Assembly (NCBI GenBank): GCA_000716465.1
Contig: JNWL01000025.1
Location: 1 to 64,000, forward strand
Length of the DNA: 64,000 nt
Source: Streptomyces bikiniensis
GTDB taxonomy: Bacteria > Actinomycetota > Actinomycetes > Streptomycetales > Streptomycetaceae
Direction of reading: 5' to 3'
A program made the translations under genes and the position numbers. Below are positions 40,973 to 51,401 of this stretch, piece after piece; position 1 is the first letter of the stretch; the number at the start of each line of letters is the position of its first letter. The notes below the pieces were generated by a model, which was given only the letters and a program-made list of their open reading frames with translations, was not told the origin of the DNA and ran no database searches.

Positions 40973-43294
40973 TCAGCAGGCGCCGAGGTCCTTCCAGACG
41001 CCCCACTCGCCGGTCGTGCCCGGCTCCTGGTTCTGGGTCCACCACTGGGCCTTCCACTTGCGGCCCTTGTGGGAGACCTCGTTGCCCGCGTTGTAGACCG
41101 TGCCCGCCACGTACGCCGGGGCGGTGCAGCCGGTGGGCGGCTCCGTCGTCGGCGGGGTGGTCGGCGTGGTGCCGGAGCCCGGCTCCACGACCTTCGTGCC
41201 GCGCGCCAGGTCACCGGCGAGGGCGTACGTCCTGCCGCTGATGTTCACCGTCCAGTTGGAGGGGGTGGACACCGGCAGGTAGTAGTTGAACGACAGGTCG
41301 ACCGTCGCGCCCGGGGCCAGCGTCTGCCAGGCCGGGAGCTTCAGGGAGACGCGGTGGAAGTCGCCCTTCAGGCCGCCGACGTTGCCGCCGGTGTGGTCGC
41401 TGCTGATCACCTTGGTGCCGAAGCCCGACTGGTCGGAGGCGTTGGCCGGGGCCGCGGTGGAGTAGTCGAACTGGAACTCCGTGCCGCCGGGAAGGGTGGT
41501 CGCGGTGTTGTTGGTGATCTTCAGCTTGGGCGTGATCGGGTAGTTGGAGTCGCCCAGCTTGAACTCGGTGAAGTCCACGGCGATGTCGACCGCCTCGGCG
41601 GGCAGCGCCTTGTTGGACTTCTTCGCGCCGTACGGGGCGGCCGCCTTGAACTTGTCGTACATCAGCGAGGTGAGGGTGGAGCCCGCCTCGTACTGGCCCT
41701 TGGCGGCGTTCCAGGCGTAGTCGCCGGCCATCTCCCAGACCATGGTGCCGCCGATGCCGCGGTCGACCACGTAGTCCGCCTTCTTGGCCACCGACTGCTC
41801 GTCCTCGGTGGAGAGGAAGACCTTCTTCTGCGCGTTCCACAGCCACGGCGCGACCAGGGTCGAGTCGTACTTGCGGGCGTACGTGCCGGTCAGCTGGGTG
41901 TTGGCGGGGAAGCCGTACTGGGTGACGTAGTCGCCGACGATCCCCTTCTCCAGGTTCTTGGCGTGCCACATCGGGTTCGAGCCCGCGGGGGACTCGACGC
42001 CGTTGTCGTCCTTGTCGTGCCAGAGGTTGTCGATGCCGACGGCGCCGTCACCGCACTTGGTCAGGCCGGAGCCCGCCGGGCAGGAGGACGCGGCGGCCTT
42101 GCCCCACAGTCCGTCCGTGCCGCCCTGCACGTTCTTGTGGCCGCGGGTGTAGTACGGCAGGCCGATGTTGATGCGGCCGGCCGGCATGGAGCCGCGGAAG
42201 TAGTGGTACGCCCAGTCGGTGTTCAGGTAGCCGATGCCGCCGTACTGCGCGCTGCCGTAGACGTTGGCCGCGGCCAGCTCGGCGTCCTTGCCGTCGTCGA
42301 ACAGGGAGGCGTTCGGGCCGACGTACTCGTTCCAGGCGCCGTGCAGGTCGTACGACATGATGTTGACGTAGTCCAGGTACTTCTGGACCTGGAAGGTCTC
42401 CATGCCGCGCAGCAGGTAGCCGGAGGAGGGGGCGGCGACGGTCAGCAGGTAGTGCTTGCCGTCGGCGGCGCCGGCCCGGTCCAGCTTCTCGCGCAGGGTC
42501 TTCATCAGGGCCGCGTAGCCCTTGTTGAGGCCGGCGCGGCGGGCGTTGGAGATCGGGAAGTCGGCCGGGTGGCCGGCGTCCTTCATCGACGTCGGGTACT
42601 CGTAGTCGATGTCGACGCCGTTGAAGCCGTACTTCTTGACGAAGTCCACGGCGGAGTCGGCGAAGGTGTTGATGCCCGCCTGGTTCACGGAGCCGTCCGC
42701 GTTGGTGGCCATCGTGTAGAAGCCGCCGGAGCCGACCCGCTTGCCGCTCTCGTCGAAGTAGCCGCCGGTCTCGGCCCAACCACCCACGGAGATGAGCGTC
42801 TTGACGTCCGGGTGCTGCTTCTTGAACTTGTTGAGCTGGTTGAAGTGGCCCTTGTACGGGAAGGCCGGGTCCATCTCGGCGCCCGCGACGCCGGGCCAGG
42901 TCATGCCGGTCGCCGCGTTGTTCGGGCCGTCGGCGCCCACGGACACCTTGTTGGCCGCGTCCACGTGCGCGAAGGCGTAGTTGATGTGGGTGATCTTGTC
43001 CCACGGGATGTCGTCGGCGAGGTAGGCGTCCTGGCCGTTCTTGCCGGTGCGCCAGCCGGTGAAGTAGCCGATGACCCGGCGCTGGTGGTCCGCGCCCATC
43101 TTCTCGCGGCCCTCGGCGTCGTAGACCGAGCAGTACGGGACGTCGACGCCGGGCGTCTTGTAGAGGCCGTCGGGGCGACAGGACTCGTTGTCGGCCGCGT
43201 ACGAGACGCCGCCGGAGAGCGAGCTGAGCAGCAGTCCGGCGACGGCCGCGCCGGACGCGAGCAGCGAGGCTCTCTTCGTCGTGGGGGACAACAC
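40973..43294 (-). CDS. Secreted family 18 chitinase with C-terminal CBM5/12
   Basis: 773 residues. Signal peptide about 1-33 (cleavage near VSYA-AD). GH18 catalytic domain about 50-540, with SVGGW and the active-site motif [11 protein letters not shown] in which Glu232 is the acid/base. Then a beta-sandwich domain of about 130 residues ([18 protein letters not shown]...NISGRTYAL), a Pro/Thr linker and a final CBM5/12 chitin-binding module ([25 protein letters not shown]). It degrades chitin outside the cell to chitooligosaccharides. GTG 43294 with GGAGGA seven bases upstream. The promoter carries the duplicated TGGTCY element linked to DasR/N-acetylglucosamine control. Confidence 0.95.
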   Translation of the reverse strand: MLSPTTKRASLLASGAAVAGLLLSSLSGGVSYAADNESCRPDGLYKTPGVDVPYCSVYDAEGREKMGADHQRRVIGYFTGWRTGKNGQDAYLADDIPWDKITHINYAFAHVDAANKVSVGADGPNNAATGMTWPGVAGAEMDPAFPYKGHFNQLNKFKKQHPDVKTLISVGGWAETGGYFDESGKRVGSGGFYTMATNADGSVNQAGINTFADSAVDFVKKYGFNGVDIDYEYPTSMKDAGHPADFPISNARRAGLNKGYAALMKTLREKLDRAGAADGKHYLLTVAAPSSGYLLRGMETFQVQKYLDYVNIMSYDLHGAWNEYVGPNASLFDDGKDAELAAANVYGSAQYGGIGYLNTDWAYHYFRGSMPAGRINIGLPYYTRGHKNVQGGTDGLWGKAAASSCPAGSGLTKCGDGAVGIDNLWHDKDDNGVESPAGSNPMWHAKNLEKGIVGDYVTQYGFPANTQLTGTYARKYDSTLVAPWLWNAQKKVFLSTEDEQSVAKKADYVVDRGIGGTMVWEMAGDYAWNAAKGQYEAGSTLTSLMYDKFKAAAPYGAKKSNKALPAEAVDIAVDFTEFKLGDSNYPITPKLKITNNTATTLPGGTEFQFDYSTAAPANASDQSGFGTKVISSDHTGGNVGGLKGDFHRVSLKLPAWQTLAPGATVDLSFNYYLPVSTPSNWTVNISGRTYALAGDLARGTKVVEPGSGTTPTTPPTTEPPTGCTAPAYVAGTVYNAGNEVSHKGRKWKAQWWTQNQEPGTTGEWGVWKDLGAC

Positions 43295-43403
43295 GATCGG
43301 TTCCTCCTGGGGAGGTGGGGAAAACACAACGAACAAGGGGGTGGGTCGTGTTGGGCCCGTGGAGTGCGCACACCGGCGGGCCGTTACCTCGGAGGTGACA
43401 CGG

Positions 43404-43445
43404 AGATTAAGAGGACTAGACCAGTGCGTCAATAGGTCTGGACCA
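43404..43445 (-). promoter_or_regulatory. Chitinase promoter with duplicated TGGTC element (DasR-type)
   Basis: On the minus strand TTGACG (43432-43427), 17 bp, TAATCT (43409-43404) is a near-consensus promoter. Two 12-bp direct repeats flank and overlap its -35: TGGTCCAGACCT (43445-43434) and TGGTCTAGTCCT (43423-43412). These match the repeats long known in Streptomyces chitinase promoters and, in part, the DasR site ACTGGTCTAGACCAGT. Confidence 0.85.
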
Positions 43446-43542
43446 AAGAAGGGGAATGTGGCAGCCTGTGAGCCAGCCCACAGGTCCGGGGCCGCACCGC
43501 CGTGCACGGGCGTGGCACACTGGCCCTGTATCAGCAGCAGCG

Positions 43543-43666
43543 CACTCCGGGGTCGGTGTAATTCCGAACCGGCGGTATAGTCCGCGACCCGTCCGCAGCC
43601 AGCGGCCGGTTGACCAGGTGAGATTCCTGGACCGACGGTGAAAGTCCGGATGGGAGGCAGTGCGCG
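43543..43666 (+). promoter_or_regulatory. FMN riboswitch (RFN element)
   Basis: The conserved RFN blocks occur in order: GGGTCGGTGTAATTCCG, AACCGGCGGTATAGTCCGCG, ACCCG, CCGGTTGACCAGGTGAG, ATTCCTGGACCGACGGTGA and AAGTCCGGATGGGAGGCAG. FMN binding shuts down the riboflavin operon downstream. About 165 nt separate it from the ribD start. Two small stems lie there (GCCTCG/CGAGGC at 43740-43763 and CCTGTCG/CGACAGG at 43777-43794), the second about 37 nt before ribD; neither is a classical terminator, so control may be Rho-dependent or translational. Confidence 0.95.
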
Positions 43667-43830
43667 GCGGGCGACCCCCTCCAGGGGCGTGCCGGCCGTA
43701 CGTCCGCTGTCCGCCGTACTCGGGCGGACCGGGCCCTCGGCCTCGGCGCACCCCGCGCGAGGCGTTCTTCCCGCTCCCTGTCGTCATCGACAGGCCCCGG
43801 AGTCCGTGCCCGAAGAGGCAGGAGGACCCG

Positions 43831-44910
43831 GTGGACCGGCAGGCCGACTCCACAGCCATGCGGCGCGCCGTCGAGCTCGCCGCCCGCGCCCTCGGCGCCA
43901 CCAGCCCCAACCCCGTCGTCGGCTGCGTCATCACGGACGCCTCGGGACACCAGGTCGGAGAGGGCTACCACCGGCACGCTGGCGGGCCGCACGCCGAGGT
44001 CCACGCCCTGCGCGAGGCCGGCGTCCTCGCCCGCGGGGGCACCGCCTACGTCACCCTCGAACCCTGCGACCACACCGGCCGCACCGGCCCCTGCTCCCAG
44101 GCCCTGATCGAGGCCGGGATCAGCCGCGTCGTCTACGCGGTCGGCGACCCGAACCCGCAGGCCGGCGGCGGCGCCGACACCCTGCGCGCGGCCGGCGTCG
44201 AGGTCGGGAAGGGGCTCCTGGAGGCCGAGGCCGAGGCCGTCAACATCGCCTGGCTCACCTCCGTGCGCAACGGCCGCCCCTTCGTCCGCTGGAAGTACGC
44301 CGCCACCCTCGACGGCCGGACCGCCGCCGCCGACGGCACCTCCCGCTGGATCACCTCCCCCGAGGCCCGCGCCGACGTCCACCGGCTGCGCGCCGAGGCC
44401 GACGCGGTCCTGGTCGGCGGCGGCACCCTGCGCGCCGACGACCCGCACCTCGCCGTCCGGGGGATCGAGGGCGCGGTCCAGCCGCTGCGGGTCGTCCTCG
44501 ACACCCGCGCCACGATCCCGCCGACCGCCCGCGTCCTCGACGGCGCCGCGCCCACCCTGGTCGTCGTCGGCGAGGACGCCGACACCCGGCACCTCCCCGA
44601 CGCCGAACTGCTCCGGCTGCCCCTGCGTGACGGCCGGATCGGCGTCCACGACGTGCTCGCCGCGCTCCACGCCCGGGGCGTCCGCTCGGTCCTCCTCGAA
44701 GGCGGCCCCACCCTCGCGGGCTCCTTCGTCGCCGCGGGCGCCGTCGACCAGGTCGTCGGCTACCTCGCCCCCGTCCTCCTCGGCGACGGCCCGCAGGCCC
44801 TCGCCGGGGCGGGAATCCGCACCATCACCGAGGCGTTGCGGCTCGACATCACCGAGACCGTCCGCATCGGACCCGACCTCCGCATCACCGCCACCCTCAA
44901 GGGAGCCTGA
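43831..44910 (+). CDS. ribD: Riboflavin biosynthesis deaminase/reductase RibD
   Basis: 359 residues. N-terminal zinc deaminase domain with HAEVHAL (54-60) and PCDHTGRTGPC (78-88), the zinc ligands His and two Cys; C-terminal reductase domain with VGGGTLRADDP and EGGPTLAGSF. It carries out two successive steps from the GTP cyclohydrolase II product. GTG 43831 has GGAGG at 43821-43825; the frame is open back to 43660 but would overlap the leader RNA. Followed by ribE after 2 bp. Confidence 0.96.
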   Translation: MDRQADSTAMRRAVELAARALGATSPNPVVGCVITDASGHQVGEGYHRHAGGPHAEVHALREAGVLARGGTAYVTLEPCDHTGRTGPCSQALIEAGISRVVYAVGDPNPQAGGGADTLRAAGVEVGKGLLEAEAEAVNIAWLTSVRNGRPFVRWKYAATLDGRTAAADGTSRWITSPEARADVHRLRAEADAVLVGGGTLRADDPHLAVRGIEGAVQPLRVVLDTRATIPPTARVLDGAAPTLVVVGEDADTRHLPDAELLRLPLRDGRIGVHDVLAALHARGVRSVLLEGGPTLAGSFVAAGAVDQVVGYLAPVLLGDGPQALAGAGIRTITEALRLDITETVRIGPDLRITATLKGA

Positions 44911-44912
44911 CC

Positions 44913-45521
44913 GTGTTCACCGGAATCGTCGAAGAACTGGGCGAGGTCGTCGCCGTCGAGCGGCTGGAGGACGCCTCCCGCTTCCGACTGCGCGGCCCCC
45001 TGGTCACGGAAGGCGCCCGGCACGGCGACTCCATCGCCGTCAACGGTGTCTGTCTCACGGTCGTCGAGCACGGCGACGGCGAGTTCACCGCCGACGTCAT
45101 GGCCGAGACCCTCAAGCGGTCCAGCCTCGGCGCCCTCGGCGTCGGCTCCCGCGTCAACCTGGAGCGGCCCATGGCCGTCGGCGGCCGCCTCGGCGGCCAT
45201 ATCGTCCAGGGCCACGTCGACGGCACCGGCACCCTCCTCGACCGCACCCCGTCCGAGCACTGGGAGCTGGTCAAGGTCGGCCTCCCCGCCCACCTCGCCC
45301 GCTACGTCGTGGAGAAGGGCTCCATCACGGTCGACGGCGTCAGCCTCACCGTCGTGGAGGTCGGAGACGACTGGTTCACCATCAGCCTCATCCCCACCAC
45401 CCTCGACCTGACCACGCTCGGCATCAAGAAGAGCGGCGACCCGGTCAACCTGGAAGTGGACGTCATCGCCAAGTACGTCGAGCGACTGCTCGGCCCGAAC
45501 GCGGGGGAGAACGTCCGGTGA
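44913..45521 (+). CDS. ribE: Riboflavin synthase
   Basis: 202 residues, two lumazine-binding barrels in tandem ([12 protein letters not shown]... and [13 protein letters not shown]...). It dismutates two 6,7-dimethyl-8-ribityllumazine molecules to riboflavin. GTG start 2 bp after ribD; the stop overlaps the ribM GTG by 4 bp. A conserved [15 protein letters not shown] segment is present as [11 protein letters not shown]. Confidence 0.97.
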   Translation: MFTGIVEELGEVVAVERLEDASRFRLRGPLVTEGARHGDSIAVNGVCLTVVEHGDGEFTADVMAETLKRSSLGALGVGSRVNLERPMAVGGRLGGHIVQGHVDGTGTLLDRTPSEHWELVKVGLPAHLARYVVEKGSITVDGVSLTVVEVGDDWFTISLIPTTLDLTTLGIKKSGDPVNLEVDVIAKYVERLLGPNAGENVR

Positions 45522-46149
45522 ACTGGCTCAACTCCGAGGCGTTCACCGTCCTCGACCAGCGCATCATCTGGTCCGACATGATCGGCAACGTCTTCGGGCT
45601 CGCCGCCCTCGCGCTCGGCTGGCGCCGCTCCGTCTGGACCTGGCCGGTGCAGTTCCTCGCCGGCCTCGTCCTCTTCACCGCCTTCTACGGCCACCTCGCC
45701 GGCAGCGCGGGCAAGCAGGTCGTCGTCATGCTCGTGGCGCTCTACGGCTGGTGGCAGTGGCAGCGCGGGAAGGGCCGGGGGGCGGACGGCCACATCGCCG
45801 TGCGCTTCGCCTCCTGGCGCGAGCGCGGCGCCATGATCGCCGCGGCCGCCGCCGGCACCGTCGCGGTGGCGCTGCTCTTCAAGGCCTTCCCGACCCTCTC
45901 CTGGGACCCCTGGCCCGACGCCTACATCTTCGTCGGCACCGTCGTCGCCATGTACGCCCAGGCCCGGGGCATGGTCGAGTTCTGGTTCGCCTGGCTGCTC
46001 GTCGACCTGGTCGGCGTCCCGCTGAACTTCGCCAACGGCTACGCCTTCTCCGGCTTCGTCTACGTCATCTACGGCGCGCTCGTCCTGTGGGGCATGCGCG
46101 ACTGGTGGCTCCGCTCCCGCACCGCCCCCGCTCTGGAAGGAGCCCACGC

Positions 46150-46153
<4 letters not shown>
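45518..46153 (+). CDS. ribM: PnuC-family riboflavin transporter RibM (PnuX)
   Basis: 211 residues, seven or eight hydrophobic segments of the PnuC fold ([43 protein letters not shown]). In riboflavin operons of Corynebacterium and Streptomyces davaonensis this protein is a facilitator of riboflavin uptake rather than a nicotinamide riboside carrier; the FMN riboswitch and gene order support that. GTG 45518 overlaps ribE, and its stop overlaps ribBA, both by 4 bp. Confidence 0.88.
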
Positions 46154-47427
<1,274 letters not shown>

Positions 47428-47473
47428 CCCCGTACGCACCGCAATCCCGTACGCACCATCGGCAAGGAGAAAC

Positions 47474-47959
47474 ATGAGCGGCAAGGGCGCACCCGTCCTC
47501 AGCGTGAAGAACTGCGGCGACCTCCGGGTCGCGGTCGTCGCTGCCCAGTGGCACGAGAAGATCATGGACGGCCTGGTCGACGGCGCCCTGCGCGCCCTGA
47601 GCGAGCTCGGCATCGACGAGCCGACCCTGCTCCGCGTCCCCGGCAGCTTCGAGCTCCCGGTCGTGGCGAAGGTCCTCGCCGGACGCGGCTACGATGCCAT
47701 CGTGGCGCTCGGCGTCGTCATCCGCGGCGGAACGCCGCACTTCGAGTACGTGTGCCAGGGCGTCACCCACGGCCTCACCCAGGTCTCGATCGACACCGGC
47801 GTACCCGTCGGATTCGGCGTCCTCACCGTCGACAACGAGGAGCAGGCGCTCGACCGGGCCGGCCTGGAGGGCTCCTCCGAGGACAAGGGCCACGAGGCCG
47901 TCACCGCCGCCGTCGCCACCGCCACCACACTGCGCACGGTCAGCGAACCCTGGCGCTGA
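47474..47959 (+). CDS. ribH: 6,7-dimethyl-8-ribityllumazine synthase
   Basis: 161 residues. It condenses the dihydroxybutanone phosphate and the aminouracil intermediate. Family landmarks: [41 protein letters not shown] (catalytic His in the latter) and [19 protein letters not shown] 47474 with AAGGAGA seven bases upstream. Last gene of the rib operon; hisE follows 34 bp later. Confidence 0.97.
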   Translation: MSGKGAPVLSVKNCGDLRVAVVAAQWHEKIMDGLVDGALRALSELGIDEPTLLRVPGSFELPVVAKVLAGRGYDAIVALGVVIRGGTPHFEYVCQGVTHGLTQVSIDTGVPVGFGVLTVDNEEQALDRAGLEGSSEDKGHEAVTAAVATATTLRTVSEPWR

Positions 47960-47993
47960 GTCGCCCACGCCCACCCCGTACTCTAGGACCATC

Positions 47994-48275
47994 ATGGCGA
48001 ACAGAACCCGTAAAAGCTTCGAAGAACTCTTCGCCGAGCTGAAGCTCAAGGCCGAGACCGGCGACCCGGCCACCTCCCGCACCGCGGAGCTGGTGGACAA
48101 GGGCGTCCATGCCATCGGCAAGAAGGTCGTCGAGGAGGCCGCCGAGGTCTGGATGGCCGCCGAGTACGAGGGCAAGGAGGCCGCCGCCGAGGAGATCTCG
48201 CAGCTGCTGTACCACGTCCAGGTGATGATGGTCGCCCGCGGGATCTCGCTCGACGACGTCTACGCCCACCTCTGA
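47994..48275 (+). CDS. hisE: Phosphoribosyl-ATP pyrophosphatase
   Basis: 93 residues. It hydrolyses PR-ATP to PR-AMP, the second step of histidine synthesis. MazG-like fold with [19 protein letters not shown] and [14 protein letters not shown] carrying the acidic Mg-binding residues. ATG 47994. TACTCT at 47979-47984 lies 9 bases before the start and AGGA at 47985-47989 five bases before it, so a very short leader is possible. Followed by hisG. Confidence 0.95.
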   Translation: MANRTRKSFEELFAELKLKAETGDPATSRTAELVDKGVHAIGKKVVEEAAEVWMAAEYEGKEAAAEEISQLLYHVQVMMVARGISLDDVYAHL

Positions 48276-48355
48276 GGCGCCCGTCCCCGGACGCCCCCTC
48301 AGGACCCCCGCCCGTTCCGCCCGCACGCAACTCCCCAGGCAAAGGAAGCCGTCCC

Positions 48356-49204
48356 ATGCTGCGCATCGCCGTCCCCAACAAGGGTTCCCTCTCCGGACCT
48401 GCGTCGGCCATGCTCCATGAGGCCGGCTACCGCCAGCGCAAGGAGTCCAAGGAACTGGTGGTCATCGACCCCGGCAACGAGGTCGAGTTCTTCTACCTGC
48501 GCCCGAAGGACATCGCGATCTACGTCGCCTCCGGGAAGCTGGACATCGGCATCACCGGCCGCGACCTGCTCCTGGACTCCGGCGCCAACGCCGAGGAGAT
48601 CCTCCCGCTGAACTTCGGCCGCTCCACCTTCCGGTACGCGACCCGGCCGGGCACCGCCAAGGGCCCCGAGGACTTCGGCGGCATGACGATCGCCACCTCC
48701 TACGAGGGCATCGTCGCCAAGCACCTCGCGGACCAGGGCATCGACGCCTCCGTCGTGCACCTCGACGGCGCGGTCGAGACCGCGATCCAGCTCGGCGTCG
48801 CCCAGGTCATCGCGGACGTCGTGGAGACCGGCACCAGCCTGCGCAACGCCGGCCTGGAGGTCATCGGAGAGCCGATCCTCACCTCCGAGGCCGTCGTCGT
48901 CCGCCGCCAGGGCGCGACGGAGGACCACCCGCAGGTCCAGCAGTTCCTCCGCCGCCTCCAGGGCGTCCTCGTCGCCCGTTCGTACGTGATGATGGACTAC
49001 GACTGCCGCGCCGAGCACCTGGAGCAGGCCGTCGCCCTCACCCCCGGCCTGGAGTCGCCGACCGTCTCCCCGCTGCACAACGAGGGCTGGGTCGCCGTCC
49101 GCGCGATGGTCCCCGCCAAGGACGCACAGCGGATCATGGACGACCTGTACGAGCTGGGCGCCCGCGCCATCCTCACCACCGCGATCCACGCCTGCCGCCT
49201 CTGA
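48356..49204 (+). CDS. hisG: ATP phosphoribosyltransferase, long form
   Basis: 282 residues. First committed step of histidine synthesis. The catalytic domain begins MLRIAVPNKGSLSGPA and has the PRPP-binding region DLDGAVETAIQLGVAQVIADVVETG (signature ADVVETGTSLR). The last 75 residues form the ACT-like domain of long HisG (WVAVRAMVPAKDAQRIMDDLYELGARAIL...) that gives histidine feedback without HisZ. ATG 48356 with AAAGGAAG nine bases upstream. Confidence 0.96.
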   Translation: MLRIAVPNKGSLSGPASAMLHEAGYRQRKESKELVVIDPGNEVEFFYLRPKDIAIYVASGKLDIGITGRDLLLDSGANAEEILPLNFGRSTFRYATRPGTAKGPEDFGGMTIATSYEGIVAKHLADQGIDASVVHLDGAVETAIQLGVAQVIADVVETGTSLRNAGLEVIGEPILTSEAVVVRRQGATEDHPQVQQFLRRLQGVLVARSYVMMDYDCRAEHLEQAVALTPGLESPTVSPLHNEGWVAVRAMVPAKDAQRIMDDLYELGARAILTTAIHACRL

Positions 49205-49227
49205 CGGCCGGACCAGCGCTTCCGTCC

Positions 49228-49263
49228 GGCACCACCGGCACCACCGGCACCACCGGCACCACC
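49228..49263. repeat. Four perfect GGCACCACC tandem copies
   Basis: 9-bp unit GGCACCACC at 49228, 49237, 49246 and 49255, just after the hisG stop and 18 bp before the next start codon. It lies within the leader of the PH-domain gene. Period 9 would allow in-frame slippage, but no frame here is linked to a start. Confidence 0.85.
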
Positions 49264-49280
49264 AGGCACAGAGGAACCCC

Positions 49281-49733
49281 ATGTCCGAGCCCACGACGCC
49301 CGCCCTCCCGGTCACCTTCCGCCCCGGCCGCACCCGGGCCGTCCTGCTGACCGTCGGGATCGCGATGTTCGCCACCGTCACCGTGGTGGCGATGATGCTG
49401 GAGCGGCTCGGACCGGGGGAGCGCGCCAGCTTCGTCTTCACCGCCGCGCTCTTCCTCGGGGTCCTCGTCCTGCTGAGCCGCCCCAAGGTCGTCGCCGACG
49501 ACGAGGGCGTCACGGTCGTCAACATCACCCGGACCCGCCGACTCGCCTGGGCGGAGATCCTCCGCGTCAACCTGCGCTCCGGCGACCCGTGGGTCTTCCT
49601 GGACCTGAGCGACGGCACCAGCCTGCCCGTGCTCGGCATCCAGCCCGGCATCGCCAGGGAGGCGGCCGTCCGGGACGCCCGCGCCCTGCGGGCCCTGGCG
49701 GAGAGCCGGGGGACGGGCGCGGAGGGAGCCTGA
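49281..49733 (+). CDS. Membrane protein with bacterial PH domain
   Basis: 150 residues. Two hydrophobic helices (about 21-41 and 50-67) form a hairpin, then a cytoplasmic PH-like beta domain (VVADDEGVTVVNITRTRRLAWAEILRVNLRSGDPWVFLDLSDG). Such DUF/PH_6-type proteins occur next to hisG in several actinobacteria. ATG 49281 with AGAGGAA eight bases upstream. Function unknown; similar in plan to the PH-like protein in the pyr operon, though with a hairpin rather than one helix. Confidence 0.85.
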   Translation: MSEPTTPALPVTFRPGRTRAVLLTVGIAMFATVTVVAMMLERLGPGERASFVFTAALFLGVLVLLSRPKVVADDEGVTVVNITRTRRLAWAEILRVNLRSGDPWVFLDLSDGTSLPVLGIQPGIAREAAVRDARALRALAESRGTGAEGA

Positions 49734-49836
49734 CCCCCGGGGAGGCCGTATCGGGTGGAACGTCCGGGAGAACCCCGGTCCGTCCCCCATCCGGAGCCGA
49801 CCCCCTGCCCCTCGGGGCGTTCGCGTGACTAATCTG

Positions 49837-49867
49837 GAGGCGGTGGTGCCGAGCGCACCACCGCCTC
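49837..49867 (+). terminator. Hairpin upstream of the CNNM pair
   Basis: Perfect 13-bp inverted repeat GAGGCGGTGGTGC (49837-49849) / 49855-49867, 5-nt loop, about 100 bp after the PH gene and 120 bp before the CNNM gene. Most likely the terminator of the his/PH unit. I looked for a metal-sensing riboswitch in 49868-49988 and could not support one. Confidence 0.65.
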
Positions 49868-49988
49868 GCGTGTACGGGGCCGCCGCGGCGGCCCGCGAGG
49901 CCGCCCTTCGACCCGAGGAGTGACTCCCTCCAGCAATGGACGGATCGTCCGGTAGTACCCGCGCCGCTCCCTCCCAGGAGGCGGCGGC

Positions 49989-51401
49989 ATGATCATCTCC
50001 CTTCTGCTGCTCGCAGCGGCCTTCCTCCTGATCCTCGCCAACGGCTTCTTCGTGGCCGCCGAGTTCGGCCTCGTGACCGTCGAGCGGGCCGAGGCCGAGC
50101 GGGCCGCGGCCGACGGCGACCGGCGCGCCCGCGCCGTCGTCACCGCACTGCGCGAGCTGTCCTTCCAGCTCTCCGGCACCCAGCTCGGCATCACCCTCAC
50201 CTCGCTCGTCGTCGGCATGCTCGCCGAGCCCGCGCTCGCCGGACTGCTGCACGGCCCGCTCACCGCGGCCGGACTGCCCGCGGGGGCCGTCTCCGGGGTG
50301 TCCGTGGTGATCGGGATGCTGCTCGCCTCCGCCGTCCAGATGGTGGTCGGCGAGCTCGTGCCCAAGAACTGGGCGGTCTCCCGGCCGCTCCAGGTCGCCC
50401 GCTTCGTCGCCACCCCGCAGCGCCGCTTCTCCGCCCTCTTCCGGCCGGTGATCGCCCTGCTCAACCGGGTCGCCAACCGGCTCGTCCGGCTCCTGGGCGT
50501 CGAGCCCACCGAGGAGCTGGACTCGGTCCGCACCCCCGGCGAGCTGGTCTCTCTGGCCCGGCACTCGGCCCTGGCCGGCGCCCTCGAACAGGACACCGCC
50601 GACCTCTTCGTACGGACCCTGTCCCTCGGCGGCCTCACCGCCGAGCAGGTCATGACCCCGCGCGTGAAGGTCAACGCCCTCCAGTGGGACGCCACCGCGG
50701 CCGACGTCCTCAACCTCACCCGGGCCACCGGCCTCTCGCGCTTCCCGGTCTACCGCGACCGGATCGACGAGATCGTCGGCATGGTCCACCTCAAGGACGC
50801 GCTCGCCGTCGCCCCGCACGCCCGGCCGCGCACCCCCGTCGGCCGGATCGCGGTCCCGCCGCTCCTCGTCCCCGAGTCGCTGCCCGCCCAGACCCTCCTG
50901 GAGCGGCTGCGCCGGGAGCAGCCGATCGCGGTGGTCGTCGACGAGTACGGCGGCACCGCCGGCGTCGTCACCCTGGAGGACATCGTCGAGGAGCTCGTCG
51001 GCGAGGTCCGCGACGAGCACGACACCGCGGCCGACGAACGGCCCGAGCCGGTCGCCGTCCCCGCCGAGGACGGACGCCCCGCCTGGGACGCCGACGGCTC
51101 CTGCCGGGTCCACGCCCTGCGCCGGATGGGCCTCGACGCGCCCGACGGGCCGTACGAGACCGTCGCCGGGCTCGTCGCCGACCTCCTCGGGCGCATCCCC
51201 GTCGCCGGGGACCGGGCCGAACTGCCCGGCTGGCACCTCACGGTCCGCCGGGTCGACCGCTACCGCGCCGCATCGGTCCGGATCGTCCGGACGGACCAGG
51301 CCCAGGCCCAGGACCCGGACCAGAACCAGGGCCTGGGCCCGGACCGGGTGGCGGTGGCGACGGCCTCCGCCGCCCCGCTGGTCGCGGAGGGAGCCCGATG
51401 A
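49989..51401 (+). CDS. CNNM/CBS-pair membrane protein (hemolysin-related, CorC domain)
   Basis: 470 residues. DUF21 (CNNM) membrane domain about 1-195 with four hydrophobic segments (ANGFFVAAEFGLVTVERA motif near the start), CBS pair about 215-340 (VMTPRVKVNALQWD, GTAGVVTLEDIVEELVGE), and a CorC_HlyC domain to about 425. Proteins of this family export Mg2+ or Co2+. ATG 49989 with GGAGG ten bases upstream. Its stop overlaps the next paralogue by 4 bp, so the two are translated together and may form a heterodimer. Confidence 0.9.
   Translation: MIISLLLLAAAFLLILANGFFVAAEFGLVTVERAEAERAAADGDRRARAVVTALRELSFQLSGTQLGITLTSLVVGMLAEPALAGLLHGPLTAAGLPAGAVSGVSVVIGMLLASAVQMVVGELVPKNWAVSRPLQVARFVATPQRRFSALFRPVIALLNRVANRLVRLLGVEPTEELDSVRTPGELVSLARHSALAGALEQDTADLFVRTLSLGGLTAEQVMTPRVKVNALQWDATAADVLNLTRATGLSRFPVYRDRIDEIVGMVHLKDALAVAPHARPRTPVGRIAVPPLLVPESLPAQTLLERLRREQPIAVVVDEYGGTAGVVTLEDIVEELVGEVRDEHDTAADERPEPVAVPAEDGRPAWDADGSCRVHALRRMGLDAPDGPYETVAGLVADLLGRIPVAGDRAELPGWHLTVRRVDRYRAASVRIVRTDQAQAQDPDQNQGLGPDRVAVATASAAPLVAEGAR

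Noticed and set aside
49868..49988. Metal-sensing riboswitch before the CNNM pair
   Set aside because: No conserved yybP-ykoY, M-box or similar core could be identified.
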